Source: Dysgonamonadaceae bacterium (GTDB lineage: Bacteria; Bacteroidota; Bacteroidia; Bacteroidales; Azobacteroidaceae). Taken from it: a stretch of DNA of 7,258 nucleotides. Positions within the stretch are counted from its first letter, which is position 1; every line of letters starts with the position of its first letter. The stretch covers positions 1 through 7,258 of the forward strand of contig JAIRMF010000135.1 in assembly GCA_031258895.1 (NCBI GenBank). The letters run 5' to 3'. The notes below the pieces were generated by a model. It had not been told where the DNA came from. It ran no database searches and saw only the letters and a program-made list of their open reading frames with translations. Positions 1 through 6,472 of this stretch are shown here, piece by piece. The translations under genes and the position numbers were made by a program.

Positions 1-112
1 TCTCGACGCTCTGGGATTAAGGAAAAATGGTCGCACGGTAGAACATAAAGCCAATCCTGCAATTCTGGGAATGGTGGGGAAGGTCAAACATTTAGTAAAA
101 GTAGAACAATGA
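1..112 (+). CDS. rpmD: 50S ribosomal protein L30, C-terminal part (partial at the left edge)
   Basis: The last 36 codons and stop of large-subunit protein L30 are present; the reading frame starts at base 2 and the 5' part lies outside the window. The visible residues include LGLRKNGRTVEH, followed by NPAILGMVGKVKHLVKVEQ, which is the typical L30 end: the conserved 'G-hydrophobic-hydrophobic-KV-hydrophobic-HLV' strand closes the small fold. L30 sits on the surface of the 50S subunit and is always small (about 60 residues), so roughly 20-25 residues are missing. Its stop codon overlaps the rplO start codon (ATGA at 109-112), which suggests translational coupling. The usual spc order rpsE-rpmD-rplO is consistent with this call. 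Confidence is high despite the short length because of the position before rplO. Confidence 0.93.
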   Translation, partial: LDALGLRKNGRTVEHKANPAILGMVGKVKHLVKVEQ

Positions 113-555
113 ATTTATCAAGTTTAAAACCTGCGAAAGGTGCAATAAAAACGAGGAAAAGAATTGGTCGTGGACCTGGTTCAGGCTTAGGTGGCACCTC
201 GACACGTGGGCATAAAGGAGCAAAATCAAGATCGGGATATTCCCGTAAAATCGGATTTGAGGGGGGACAGATGCCTATTCAGAGACGTTTGCCGAAATAT
301 GGCTTCAAGAATATCAATCGCGTCGAATATAAAGCAATTAACCTAAGTACTCTTCAACAACTCGCCGACGAGCGTCAGTTGACAAAAATCGGCATCGAAG
401 AACTTATAGTTGCCGGCTTCATTTCAGCAAAGCATTTAGTGAAAATTTTAGCTAAAGGAGAGATCAAGGCAGCTCTGGAAATTACGGCCCATGCCTTTTC
501 CAAATCGGCAGAAGAGGCAATCGCAAAGGTAGGAGGAACAACAGTAAAACTTTGA
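109..555 (+). CDS. rplO: 50S ribosomal protein L15
   Basis: This 148-residue protein is full length for bacterial L15, a 50S protein that binds 23S rRNA and acts late in subunit assembly. The N-terminal third (residues about 7-48) is a Gly/Arg/Lys-rich extension with GRGPGSGLGGTSTRGHKGAK, which threads into rRNA. The family signature follows at about 49-66 (GFEGGQMPIQRRLPKYGF). A globular C-terminal domain ends in AIAKVGGTTVKL. The chosen start overlaps the rpmD stop by four bases (ATGA) and gives the usual 'MNLSSLKPAKGA' beginning. No Shine-Dalgarno sequence is visible upstream (GTAGAACA). secY begins four bases after the stop, so both are surely in one transcript. Confidence 0.98.
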   Translation: MNLSSLKPAKGAIKTRKRIGRGPGSGLGGTSTRGHKGAKSRSGYSRKIGFEGGQMPIQRRLPKYGFKNINRVEYKAINLSTLQQLADERQLTKIGIEELIVAGFISAKHLVKILAKGEIKAALEITAHAFSKSAEEAIAKVGGTTVKL

Positions 556-559
556 AGCA

Positions 560-1906
560 ATGAGACTGATTCAAACCCTAAAAAATATCTGGAAGATAGA
601 AGACTTGAAAAACAGAATTATCGTGACGCTTCTGTTGATTACGGCTTACCGTTTTCTATCGGTCATCACGTTGCCGGGCATCGACCCCGCGCAACTGACT
701 GCATTGCAAAACCAGACATCGGGTGGTATTATGTCGATTCTTGATATGTTTTCGGGAGGTGCGTTCTCAAACGCCTCAATTGTGGCTCTGGGAATTATGC
801 CTTACATTTCGGCTTCAATCGTAATCCAGTTGTTCGCAATAGCAGTTCCGTATTTTCAGAAATTGCAACGCGAAGGCGAAAGTGGACGCCGTAAAATTAA
901 CCAATATACCAGATACCTGACATTGGCAATCTTGTTTCTACAAGCGCCCACCTATCTGATCAACCTCAACGTTCAAATGGCTCAATCGGGTGGTATACCT
1001 TCCGGCTGGTGGTTCACGTTCTCGTCAACCATTATTTTGGCGGCAGGCTCCATGTTTGTACTCTGGCTTGGCGAAAGAATCACAGACAAAGGAATTGGTA
1101 ACGGTATATCATTTATTATTATGGTTGGTATCATAGCCCGTTTGCCGCGTGGTTTGTATTCGGAATTTTATTCTAAACTGTCAGAATCAACAGGTGGTTT
1201 AGTACTTTTCTTAGGTGAGATTCTGATTTTACTATTTGTCATCGCAGGTGCAATTCTGCTTGTTCAGGGAACACGCCGCGTACCTGTTCAGTATGCCAAA
1301 CAGATGATTGGGAATAAACAGTACGGTGGAGCACGTCAATATATACCTCTAAAGGTTAATGCTGCGAACGTGATGCCGATCATTTTTGCGCAAGCGATAA
1401 TGTTTCTTCCTATCTCACTTATCGGATTCGGGTCTCAAGATCCGGATATGTGGTATTACAAACTTTTACAACCATTATCTGACCATAAAAATGTTTGGTA
1501 TATGTTGGTGATTTCGTTTCTGATTATCGCTTTCACGTATTTCTACACGGCAATCACGATCAATCCCAAACAAATGGCGGAAGATCTGAAACGGAACAAC
1601 GGTTTTATTCCCGGTGTCAAGCCCGGCAAAAAAACCGCAGAGTATATTGACGAAATAATGTCAAGGATAACTTTTCCTGGTTCTATTTTTCTTGCAGTAG
1701 TGGCCATTTTGCCGGCTTTTGCAGAAAAATGGATTGGTGTTGAGCCTTATTTTGCCCAATTTTACGGCGGCACCTCGCTGTTGATTTTGGTTGGAGTGGT
1801 TCTTGACACACTCCAACAAGTGGAAAGTCATCTGTTGATGCGCCATTACGATGGGTTGCTAAAGTCTGGTAGAATTAAGGGACGTCAAGGAACAGCCTAT
1901 TCGTAA
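560..1906 (+). CDS. secY: preprotein translocase channel subunit SecY
   Basis: SecY forms the protein-conducting pore of the SecYEG translocon in the inner membrane. The 448 residues fit the family, and ten hydrophobic segments can be picked out at roughly 20-38, 73-98, 117-136, 152-171, 182-196, 213-236, 270-290, 312-332, 373-390 and 402-420. The plug region before TM2 (about 55-70, GGIMSILDMFSGGAFS) is typical. So are the cytoplasmic loops that contact SecA and ribosomes: the loop after TM6 holds Arg239-Arg240, and the loop after TM8 holds 'NPKQMAEDLKRNNGFIPGVKPG', whose Arg345 matches the functionally critical arginine of E. coli SecY. The start lies 4 nt after rplO and has no Shine-Dalgarno motif. 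The C-terminal tail (KSGRIKGRQGTAYS) is basic and short, as usual. Confidence 0.98.
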   Translation: MRLIQTLKNIWKIEDLKNRIIVTLLLITAYRFLSVITLPGIDPAQLTALQNQTSGGIMSILDMFSGGAFSNASIVALGIMPYISASIVIQLFAIAVPYFQKLQREGESGRRKINQYTRYLTLAILFLQAPTYLINLNVQMAQSGGIPSGWWFTFSSTIILAAGSMFVLWLGERITDKGIGNGISFIIMVGIIARLPRGLYSEFYSKLSESTGGLVLFLGEILILLFVIAGAILLVQGTRRVPVQYAKQMIGNKQYGGARQYIPLKVNAANVMPIIFAQAIMFLPISLIGFGSQDPDMWYYKLLQPLSDHKNVWYMLVISFLIIAFTYFYTAITINPKQMAEDLKRNNGFIPGVKPGKKTAEYIDEIMSRITFPGSIFLAVVAILPAFAEKWIGVEPYFAQFYGGTSLLILVGVVLDTLQQVESHLLMRHYDGLLKSGRIKGRQGTAYS

Positions 1907-1912
1907 GATATT

Positions 1913-2677
1913 ATGATATATCTTAAAACGGAAGAAGAGATAGAGTTGATGCGGATAGCCAATCATGTTGTAGGTAAAACTCTTGCAGAAATAGGGAGGG
2001 CAATTGCTCCTGGCGTCAGTACCGTTTCGCTTGATAATTTGGCAGATACGTTTATCCGCGACCACGGCGGAATACCTTTATTCAAAGGATACAGAGGGTT
2101 TCCCGCGTCGATATGTGTCTCTGTCAATGAGAATGTAGTTCACGGACTGCCTGGCGAATATCGTCTGAAAGAGGGAGACATAGTGTCTGTCGATTGTGGC
2201 GTTAAAATAAACGGATATTGTGGCGATTCGGCTTACACGTTTTGTGTAGGTGAAGTTAAGCCGGAAGTAAAACAGTTACTTAAAACCACGAAAGATGCGC
2301 TGTATGAAGGCATCTCCTGTGCAGTTGAAGGTAAGAGGATAGGTGATGTAAGTTACGCCATTCAGAAACATTGCGAAGAACGCGGGTACAGTGTAGTAAG
2401 GGAATTGGTCGGACATGGTATTGGACGAATGATGCATGAAGATCCTGAAGTACCTAATTATGGGAAACGTGGTTATGGGCCGCTTTTGAAAAAGGGAATG
2501 TGTATAGCGATAGAGCCTATGATAAACATGGGCAGTAGGAATGTGAGGTTTGAGAAAGATGGCTGGACGGTATCTACGCGAGACAAAAAGCCGTCGGCAC
2601 ATTTTGAACATACAGTAGCTATACGGAACGGAGAGGCAGACATATTATCTACTTTTGACTATATAGAGGAAAAATAA
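1913..2677 (+). CDS. map: type I methionine aminopeptidase
   Basis: This enzyme removes the initiator methionine from nascent proteins whose second residue is small. It has the pita-bread fold with two divalent metal ions. At 254 residues it is a bare catalytic domain, without an N-terminal SH3-binding or zinc extension. The metal ligands can be assigned by motif: Asp94 (in SVDCG), Asp105 (in GDSAYTF), His168 (in GHGIGRMMHEDP), Glu201 (in AIEPMI) and Glu232 (in HFEHTVA). The substrate-contacting histidines His77 (in NENVVHG) and His175 are also present, so it should be active. It lies 6 nt after secY and 1 nt before infA, and is placed here instead of the secY-adk-map order of Firmicutes. No Shine-Dalgarno motif precedes the ATG (TAAGATATT). 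Confidence 0.97.
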   Translation: MIYLKTEEEIELMRIANHVVGKTLAEIGRAIAPGVSTVSLDNLADTFIRDHGGIPLFKGYRGFPASICVSVNENVVHGLPGEYRLKEGDIVSVDCGVKINGYCGDSAYTFCVGEVKPEVKQLLKTTKDALYEGISCAVEGKRIGDVSYAIQKHCEERGYSVVRELVGHGIGRMMHEDPEVPNYGKRGYGPLLKKGMCIAIEPMINMGSRNVRFEKDGWTVSTRDKKPSAHFEHTVAIRNGEADILSTFDYIEEK

Positions 2678-2678
2678 T

Positions 2679-2897
2679 ATGGCAAAACAAGAGGCAATAG
2701 AACGTGATGGAACAATAGTTGAGGCATTATCGAATGCAATGTTTCGCGTTGAACTGGAAAATGGACACGAGATCACGGCTCATATATCAGGGAAAATGCG
2801 GATGCATTACATCAAAATTCTTCCGGGAGACCGAGTTAAGGTGGAGATGTCGCCTTACGATTTGTCAAAAGGGAGGATATCGTTCAGGTATAAATAA
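2679..2897 (+). CDS. infA: translation initiation factor IF-1
   Basis: IF1 binds the A site of the 30S subunit during initiation and works with IF2 and IF3. The 72-residue product is exactly the usual length and is a single S1-like OB fold. Visible hallmarks are the start MAKQEAIERDGTIVEAL, the FRVELENGHEITAHISGKMR strands, the conserved 'R-H/Y-IKILPGDRVKVE' turn (here MHYIKILPGDRVKVEMSPYD) and the end KGRISFRYK. One base separates it from the map stop, and the leader (GAAAAATAAT) has no Shine-Dalgarno sequence. The 43-nt gap to rpmJ is the longest between infA and its neighbours. A shorter open frame over the same bases is an out-of-frame shadow. Confidence 0.98.
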   Translation: MAKQEAIERDGTIVEALSNAMFRVELENGHEITAHISGKMRMHYIKILPGDRVKVEMSPYDLSKGRISFRYK

Positions 2898-2940
2898 AGA
2901 TTGCCACTAATCGCATCCGAATAATAAAAAAGATAAAAAT

Positions 2941-3057
2941 ATGAAAGTAAGAGCATCTATTAAGAAGCGAGGCGCGGATTCAAAGATCGTACGCAGGAAA
3001 GGACGTTTATACGTCATTAACAAGAAGAACCCAAAGTTTAAGCAGCGTCAAGGATAA
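2941..3057 (+). CDS. rpmJ: 50S ribosomal protein L36, cysteine-free type
   Basis: This 38-codon gene encodes L36, the smallest large-subunit protein, which binds 23S rRNA near the base of the L7/L12 stalk. The start MKVRASIKKR and the end KIVRRKGRLYVINKKNPKFKQRQG are unmistakable. In zinc-binding L36 proteins (about 37 residues) three cysteines and a histidine form a zinc ribbon. Here the first cysteine pair is replaced by the stretch GADSK, and the later Cys/His positions are Asn and Phe, so no metal site remains. That makes it a 'C-minus' form, which is expected for Bacteroidetes; many relatives, as I recall, keep one Cys in this stretch and this copy has none. It lies between infA (43 nt) and rpsM (30 nt). 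The leader is A-rich (AAAAAGATAAAAAT). Confidence 0.97.
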   Translation: MKVRASIKKRGADSKIVRRKGRLYVINKKNPKFKQRQG

Positions 3058-3064
3058 AATTAAT

Positions 3065-3072
3065 TAACTTTG
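3065..3072 (+). promoter_or_regulatory. possible internal promoter -7 box before rpsM
   Basis: The 30-nt gap between rpmJ and rpsM contains TAACTTTG followed by CA, a full match to the Bacteroidetes -7 consensus TAnnTTTG. No good -33 TTG/TTTG element is seen about 19-21 bp upstream (that stretch reads AAGCAGCGTCA), which weakens the call. If active, it would start a short-leader transcript for rpsM-rpsK-rpsD-rpoA-rplQ, letting the alpha-operon half be expressed partly apart from the spc half. Confidence 0.4.
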
Positions 3073-3087
3073 CAAAATTAATAAAAG

Positions 3088-3471
3088 ATGGCAATAAGAA
3101 TCGTGGGGGTAGACTTGCCCCAGAACAAAAGAGGAGAAATTGCTCTGACGTATATTTTCGGCATTGGACGCAGTTCGGCAAACAAAATTTTGTCAGAGGC
3201 GGGAGTTGACAGGGACATCAAGGTTCATGATTGGACGGATGAGCAGGCTTCGATTGTACGCGACATCATAGGACGCAAATACAAAGTTGAGGGTGATTTG
3301 CGTTCCGAGGTACAGTTGAACATCAAACGCCTGATGGACATTGGTTCCTATCGCGGCATACGTCACCGTATCGGTCTTCCTGTACGCGGACAGAGTACCA
3401 AGAACAATGCTCGTACTCGCAAAGGAAAGAAGAAAACGGTTGCTAACAAGAAGAAAGCAACTAAGGGTTAG
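3088..3471 (+). CDS. rpsM: 30S ribosomal protein S13
   Basis: S13 is a head protein of the small subunit that contacts the P-site tRNA and forms bridges to the 50S subunit. The 127 residues match the family. The N-terminal part begins MAIRIVGVDLPQNKRGEIALTY, with the helix-turn 'GIGRSSANKIL' at about 25-35. The signature 'GSYRGIRHRIGLPVRGQ' (about 86-102) is followed by TKNNARTRKGKKK. The lysine-rich C-terminal tail (to KKKATKG) is the part that reaches toward tRNA. The ATG was chosen because it gives the conserved N-terminus. The upstream gap carries a promoter-like TAACTTTG, and there is no Shine-Dalgarno sequence. rpsK follows after 18 nt. Confidence 0.98.
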   Translation: MAIRIVGVDLPQNKRGEIALTYIFGIGRSSANKILSEAGVDRDIKVHDWTDEQASIVRDIIGRKYKVEGDLRSEVQLNIKRLMDIGSYRGIRHRIGLPVRGQSTKNNARTRKGKKKTVANKKKATKG

Positions 3472-3489
3472 TAAATAAATAAACAAATT

Positions 3490-3879
3490 ATGGCAAAGAA
3501 AACAGTTGCAGCAAAAAAAAGAGTAGTAAAGGTTGATGCGAGCGGTCAGTTGCATGTGCACTCTTCTTTCAACAACATCATTGTTACGCTTGCGAATAGT
3601 GAAGGGCAGGTTATTTCTTGGTCGTCTGCGGGTAAAATGGGTTTTCGTTCTTCGAAAAAGAACACGCCTTATGCTGCCCAGATGGCAGCTCAAGATTGTG
3701 CTAAGATAGCTTATGATCTTGGTCTGCGTCGGGTAAAAGCTTACGTAAAGGGACCCGGCAACGGTCGAGAATCGGCTATCCGCACTATACATGGCGCAGG
3801 GATAGAGGTAACCGAAATCATAGATGTTACGCCGTTGCCACACAATGGTTGCCGTCCTCCGAAAAGAAGAAGAGTATAA
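3490..3879 (+). CDS. rpsK: 30S ribosomal protein S11
   Basis: S11 lies on the platform of the 30S subunit and helps shape the mRNA exit region. The protein is 129 residues, as in most bacteria. It starts with a short basic tail (MAKKTVAAKKRVVKV), followed by the core 'GQLHVHSSFNNIIVTLANSEG' (about 19-39) and 'SSAGKMGFRSSKKNTPYAAQ' (45-64). It then has 'VKGPGNGRESAIRTIHGAGI' and ends in 'DVTPLPHNGCRPPKRRRV'. The HNG triplet near the end contains the asparagine (Asn119) that is converted to isoaspartate in the E. coli protein. It is placed 18 nt after rpsM and 24 nt before rpsD, the standard alpha-operon order. The leader is A/T-rich with no Shine-Dalgarno motif. Confidence 0.98.
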   Translation: MAKKTVAAKKRVVKVDASGQLHVHSSFNNIIVTLANSEGQVISWSSAGKMGFRSSKKNTPYAAQMAAQDCAKIAYDLGLRRVKAYVKGPGNGRESAIRTIHGAGIEVTEIIDVTPLPHNGCRPPKRRRV

Positions 3880-3903
3880 CATTAAAATTACAGCAATAAA
3901 AAA

Positions 3904-4509
3904 ATGGCAAGATATACTGGACCAAGAACAAGAATTGCGCGCAAATTCGGCGAACCTATTTTCGGACCGGATAAAGTTTTGAGTAAGAAGAGTCATCCTC
4001 CCGGGCAGCACGGAAACGGGCGGAAGAAAAAGACCTCTGAATACGGTATTCAGTTATTGGAGAAGCAGAAGGCTAAATATACCTACGGGGTATTGGAGCG
4101 CCAGTTTCGCAACCTTTTCGACAAGGCACAACGTTCAAAAGGCATTACGGGTGAAGTACTTTTACAATTACTTGAATCGCGTTTGGACAACATCGTTTTT
4201 CGGATGGGACTTGCGAAGTCACGGGCGGGGGCACGTCAATTGGTATTGCATCGCCATGTCGTTGTTGACGGCAAGGTAGTCAATATTCCTTCTTATACTG
4301 TTAAGCCCGGGCAGGTTATAGGTGTTCGTGAGAAAGACAAGTCTATGGAAGTTATTCTCGACAGTGTTTCGGGAGTAAATCACAGCAAGTATAGATGGAT
4401 AGAGTACGACAGGGGCACTATGAGCGCCAAGTTTCTTCACATTCCCGATCGTACTGATATTCCTGAAAATATCAAAGAGCAGTTAATTGTTGAACTCTAT
4501 TCTAAATAA
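3904..4509 (+). CDS. rpsD: 30S ribosomal protein S4, zinc-free type
   Basis: S4 is a primary 16S rRNA-binding protein that nucleates 30S body assembly; in E. coli it also represses its own operon. The 201 residues begin MARYTGPRTRIARKFGEPIF. The S4 RNA-binding domain is clear at about 91-150: 'ESRLDNIVFRMGLAKSRAGA', then 'ARQLVLHRHVVVDGKVVNIP' and 'SYTVKPGQVIGV'. The protein has no cysteine at all, so the N-terminal zinc site of some S4 proteins is absent; this is a C-minus form. The gap before rpsM is too short (30 nt) for the known gammaproteobacterial S4-binding pseudoknot leader, so any feedback by S4 must use another site. rpoA starts 9 nt downstream. Confidence 0.98.
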   Translation: MARYTGPRTRIARKFGEPIFGPDKVLSKKSHPPGQHGNGRKKKTSEYGIQLLEKQKAKYTYGVLERQFRNLFDKAQRSKGITGEVLLQLLESRLDNIVFRMGLAKSRAGARQLVLHRHVVVDGKVVNIPSYTVKPGQVIGVREKDKSMEVILDSVSGVNHSKYRWIEYDRGTMSAKFLHIPDRTDIPENIKEQLIVELYSK

Positions 4510-4518
4510 CAAATCATA

Positions 4519-5514
4519 ATGGAGATATTATCATTTCAAAAACCTGACAGGGTATTAATGCTTGAGTCGGACAACACTTTTGGCAGGTTTGAGTTTAGGC
4601 CTTTGGAGCCTGGTTACGGAATAACCATCGGCAACGCTTTGCGTCGTGTATTGTTGTCCTCATTGGAAGGGTTTGCGATTTCGTCCATCAAGATAGACGG
4701 AATATCGAACGAGTTTGAGACCATTCCCGGCGTTATGGAGGACGTCACCAATATCATATTAAATTTAAAGAAGGTACGTTTTAAGCAAGTAGTGAAGGAC
4801 ACGGACACGGAGAAGGCGACTATAATCGTTTCCAACACTGAAGAATTTACGGCGGAGGCTATTGGCAGGGCGTTCAGTGGTTTTTCCGTTTTGAATCCTG
4901 ATTTGGTGATTTGCCGTCTAAACAGGGGGGCATGTTTTACGATTGAGCTTACCGTCATCAAGGGTCGCGGGTATGTACCGGCGGAAGAGAATCGCTATGA
5001 GAATGCTCCGGCCAACTTACTGTTTGTCGACTCGATATTTACGCCGATTCGTAACGTGAAGTATTGGCGTGAGGATTTCAGGGTTGATCAGAAGACTGAT
5101 TATGACAAGTTGGTAATTGAGGTTACGACGGACGGTTCGATTTTGCCTCAGGATGCATTGAAGGCGGCGTCTCGCATACTGATTTATCATTTCACGTTAT
5201 TTTCCGAGGACAAGATTCACATTGAGACGTCGTATCGGGATTTGGCCGATGGGTTTGACGAGGACACTCTTCACGCGCGTCAGTTGATGAAGACTCGTTT
5301 GGCGGACGTAGGTCTTTCAGTCCGGGCGCTTAACTGTTTGAAGGCGGCTGGTGTTGAGACATTGAGTGAGTTATTGAGGTTTCAGAAGAACGATTTATTG
5401 AAGTTTCGCAATTTTGGGCGCAAGTCACTTGTTGAGATCGACGAACTTTTGGAGAAGTTGAAGCTCAATTTCGGGATGGATCTTTCGAAGTATAAACTTG
5501 ATAGGGACAATTAA
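4519..5514 (+). CDS. rpoA: DNA-directed RNA polymerase alpha subunit
   Basis: The alpha subunit dimerises to start assembly of RNA polymerase and contacts activators and upstream DNA through its C-terminal domain. The 331 residues are full length. In the N-terminal domain 'EPGYGITIGNALRRVLLSSL' (about 30-49) is the dimer-interface signature, followed by 'IPGVMEDVTNIILNLKK' (69-85). The C-terminal domain spans about 255-322: 'GLSVRALNCLKAAGVETLSE' and 'LKFRNFGRKSLVEIDELL', with Arg269, Asn272, Gly300 and Lys302 at the positions of the E. coli UP-element-binding residues Arg265, Asn268, Gly296 and Lys298. It lies 9 nt after rpsD and 2 nt before rplQ, so the last genes are tightly coupled. Nothing is missing. 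Confidence 0.98.
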   Translation: MEILSFQKPDRVLMLESDNTFGRFEFRPLEPGYGITIGNALRRVLLSSLEGFAISSIKIDGISNEFETIPGVMEDVTNIILNLKKVRFKQVVKDTDTEKATIIVSNTEEFTAEAIGRAFSGFSVLNPDLVICRLNRGACFTIELTVIKGRGYVPAEENRYENAPANLLFVDSIFTPIRNVKYWREDFRVDQKTDYDKLVIEVTTDGSILPQDALKAASRILIYHFTLFSEDKIHIETSYRDLADGFDEDTLHARQLMKTRLADVGLSVRALNCLKAAGVETLSELLRFQKNDLLKFRNFGRKSLVEIDELLEKLKLNFGMDLSKYKLDRDN

Positions 5515-5516
5515 AG

Positions 5517-6026
5517 ATGAGACATAACAACAAGATCAATCATTTAGGTCGTACTCACTCGCATCGCGAGTTGATGCTTTCCAACATGGCGGTTTCGCTG
5601 ATAACGCACAAGCGCATTTTCACCACTTTAGCTAAGGCGAAGGAGTTGCGCAAGTATATTGAGCCGTTGATCACGAAATCGAAGAAGGACACGACTCATT
5701 CGCGCCGCATGGTATTTTCGAATTTACGTGATAAGTACGCTGTGACGGAGTTATTTAAGGAGGTTTCGTTGAAGATAGGCGAGCGTCCGGGCGGTTACAC
5801 TCGTATTATTAAGACGGGCAATCGTCTTGGTGACAATGCTGCAACCTGTTTCATTGAGTTGGTGGACTACAACGAACTGATGCTGAAAGCGGCAGATGGC
5901 AAATCGAAGAAGACTCGCCGTTCGCGTCGTGGTTCGGGCAAGGGCGCTGCGTCTGCACCGGCAGCCGGGGTTGAGGAAGCTGCTGTACCGGTTGATAAGT
6001 CACCGGAAGAGATTAAGGCGGAATAG
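5517..6026 (+). CDS. rplQ: 50S ribosomal protein L17 with a C-terminal extension
   Basis: L17 is a large-subunit protein located near the peptide exit tunnel on the solvent side. Residues 1 to about 122 are the family core, with 'HLGRTHSHRELMLSNMAVSL' (9-28), 'IFTTLAKAKELRKYIEPLIT' (34-53) and 'GGYTRIIKTGNRLGDNAA' (92-109). Residues about 123-169 extend beyond the roughly 116-127-residue proteins of E. coli and Bacillus. This extension is a basic patch (KKTRRSRRGSGK) followed by an Ala/Pro/Glu-rich, low-complexity acidic end. Such tails on L17 are, from memory, common in Bacteroidetes. Only two bases separate it from rpoA. It is the last gene of the operon: an intrinsic terminator begins 30 bases after the stop codon. 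Confidence 0.97.
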   Translation: MRHNNKINHLGRTHSHRELMLSNMAVSLITHKRIFTTLAKAKELRKYIEPLITKSKKDTTHSRRMVFSNLRDKYAVTELFKEVSLKIGERPGGYTRIIKTGNRLGDNAATCFIELVDYNELMLKAADGKSKKTRRSRRGSGKGAASAPAAGVEEAAVPVDKSPEEIKAE

Positions 6027-6050
6027 GCAATCCATATTTTTTTACTTTAT

Positions 6051-6370
6051 TGTGTAAATACAGCTCACCGACCGAAGGGGGGGCTGTATTTTTTTTGTAG
6101 CTATAAGAATGATGTGATACAGAAAAATTGCGCTGTACGGATAACTCGCCGATCAGAGATTGGAGGGCTGTATTTTTTTTGCAGCCATAAGAATTATGTT
6201 ATGCAGAAAAATTGCAATGTACGGATACAACTCACCGGTTATAGATTGAATGGCTGTATTTTTTTGTAGCCATAGGAATGAGATGAGGTAGAACGAATTA
6301 CGATGTATTGATATATCTCTCCGGCAGGGATTTACGGGCTGTTTTACATTCTGTGGCGGCCATCCGAACA
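6051..6370 (+). repeat. degenerate tandem repeat, about 85 bp, three clear copies and a decayed fourth
   Basis: Aligning on GGCTGTATT gives copies anchored at 6082, 6166 and 6252, with a weaker match (GGGCTGTTTT) at 6336-6345, so the spacing is 84, 86 and 85. Approximate units are 6051-6133, 6134-6217, 6218-6303 and 6304-6370. Each has a TGTACGGATA-like start, a CTCnCC block, GGCTGTATT with a long T run, a (C/T)AGCCATAAGAAT-like block, and in copies 1 and 2 an identical AGAAAAATTGC. Copy 1 holds the strong terminator. Copies 2 and 3 keep the T run but have a degraded left arm, so their stems are weak. No convincing gene lies in the 446-base gap between rplQ and the next start. The array could be an expanded terminator, a remnant of a mobile or interspersed repeat, or a small RNA region. 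Confidence 0.8.
6056..6096 (+). terminator. intrinsic terminator of the ribosomal/rpoA operon
   Basis: A perfect 9-bp inverted repeat, AAATACAGC (6056-6064) and GCTGTATTT (6083-6091), can be extended inward by a T-G wobble pair, a C-G pair and, after one mismatch, two more pairs. It runs straight into eight T residues (6089-6096). This is the classic Rho-independent layout, placed 30 bases after the rplQ stop with no gene in between. It is also part of the first copy of the 85-bp repeat, so the repeat array may have grown by duplication of a terminator. Confidence 0.88.
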
Positions 6371-6433
6371 GCAACAACTCACAACGAATCTCCAGCTTGA
6401 ATAAATTTTTTTTTAAATTAACTGCCAATTTAT

Positions 6434-6464
6434 TTTGTTGTTTGAAAAATAACACTTACCTTTG
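6434..6464 (+). promoter_or_regulatory. Bacteroidetes-type promoter (-33 TTTG, -7 TACCTTTG)
   Basis: TTTG at 6434-6437 and TACCTTTG at 6457-6464 are separated by 19 bp, a full match to the Bacteroidetes housekeeping promoter (TTTG, about 19-20 bp, TAnnTTTG). It is preceded by an A/T-rich stretch with a run of nine T (6406-6414), which may help like an UP element. The predicted start of transcription is within a few bases of the ATG at 6473, so the leader would be nearly absent. It should drive the minisatellite frame and probably the gene beyond it. Confidence 0.75.
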
Positions 6465-6472
6465 CATCCGTT

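Noticed and set aside
2719..2910. Alternative 63-codon frame within infA
   Set aside because: It is out of frame inside a clear IF1 gene and encodes nothing recognisable.
3193..4011. Long antisense open frame (272 codons) across rpsM, rpsK and the start of rpsD
   Set aside because: It lies opposite three certain ribosomal-protein genes, has no family-like motifs, and crosses their intergenic gaps. It is a shadow produced by their codon use.
6153..6455. Minus-strand open frame (100 codons) across the 85-bp repeats
   Set aside because: The repeat period (84, 86, 85) is not a constant multiple of three, so the frame changes between copies. The product is Lys/Phe/Ile-rich, as expected from T runs read backwards, and overlaps the terminator array and promoter.
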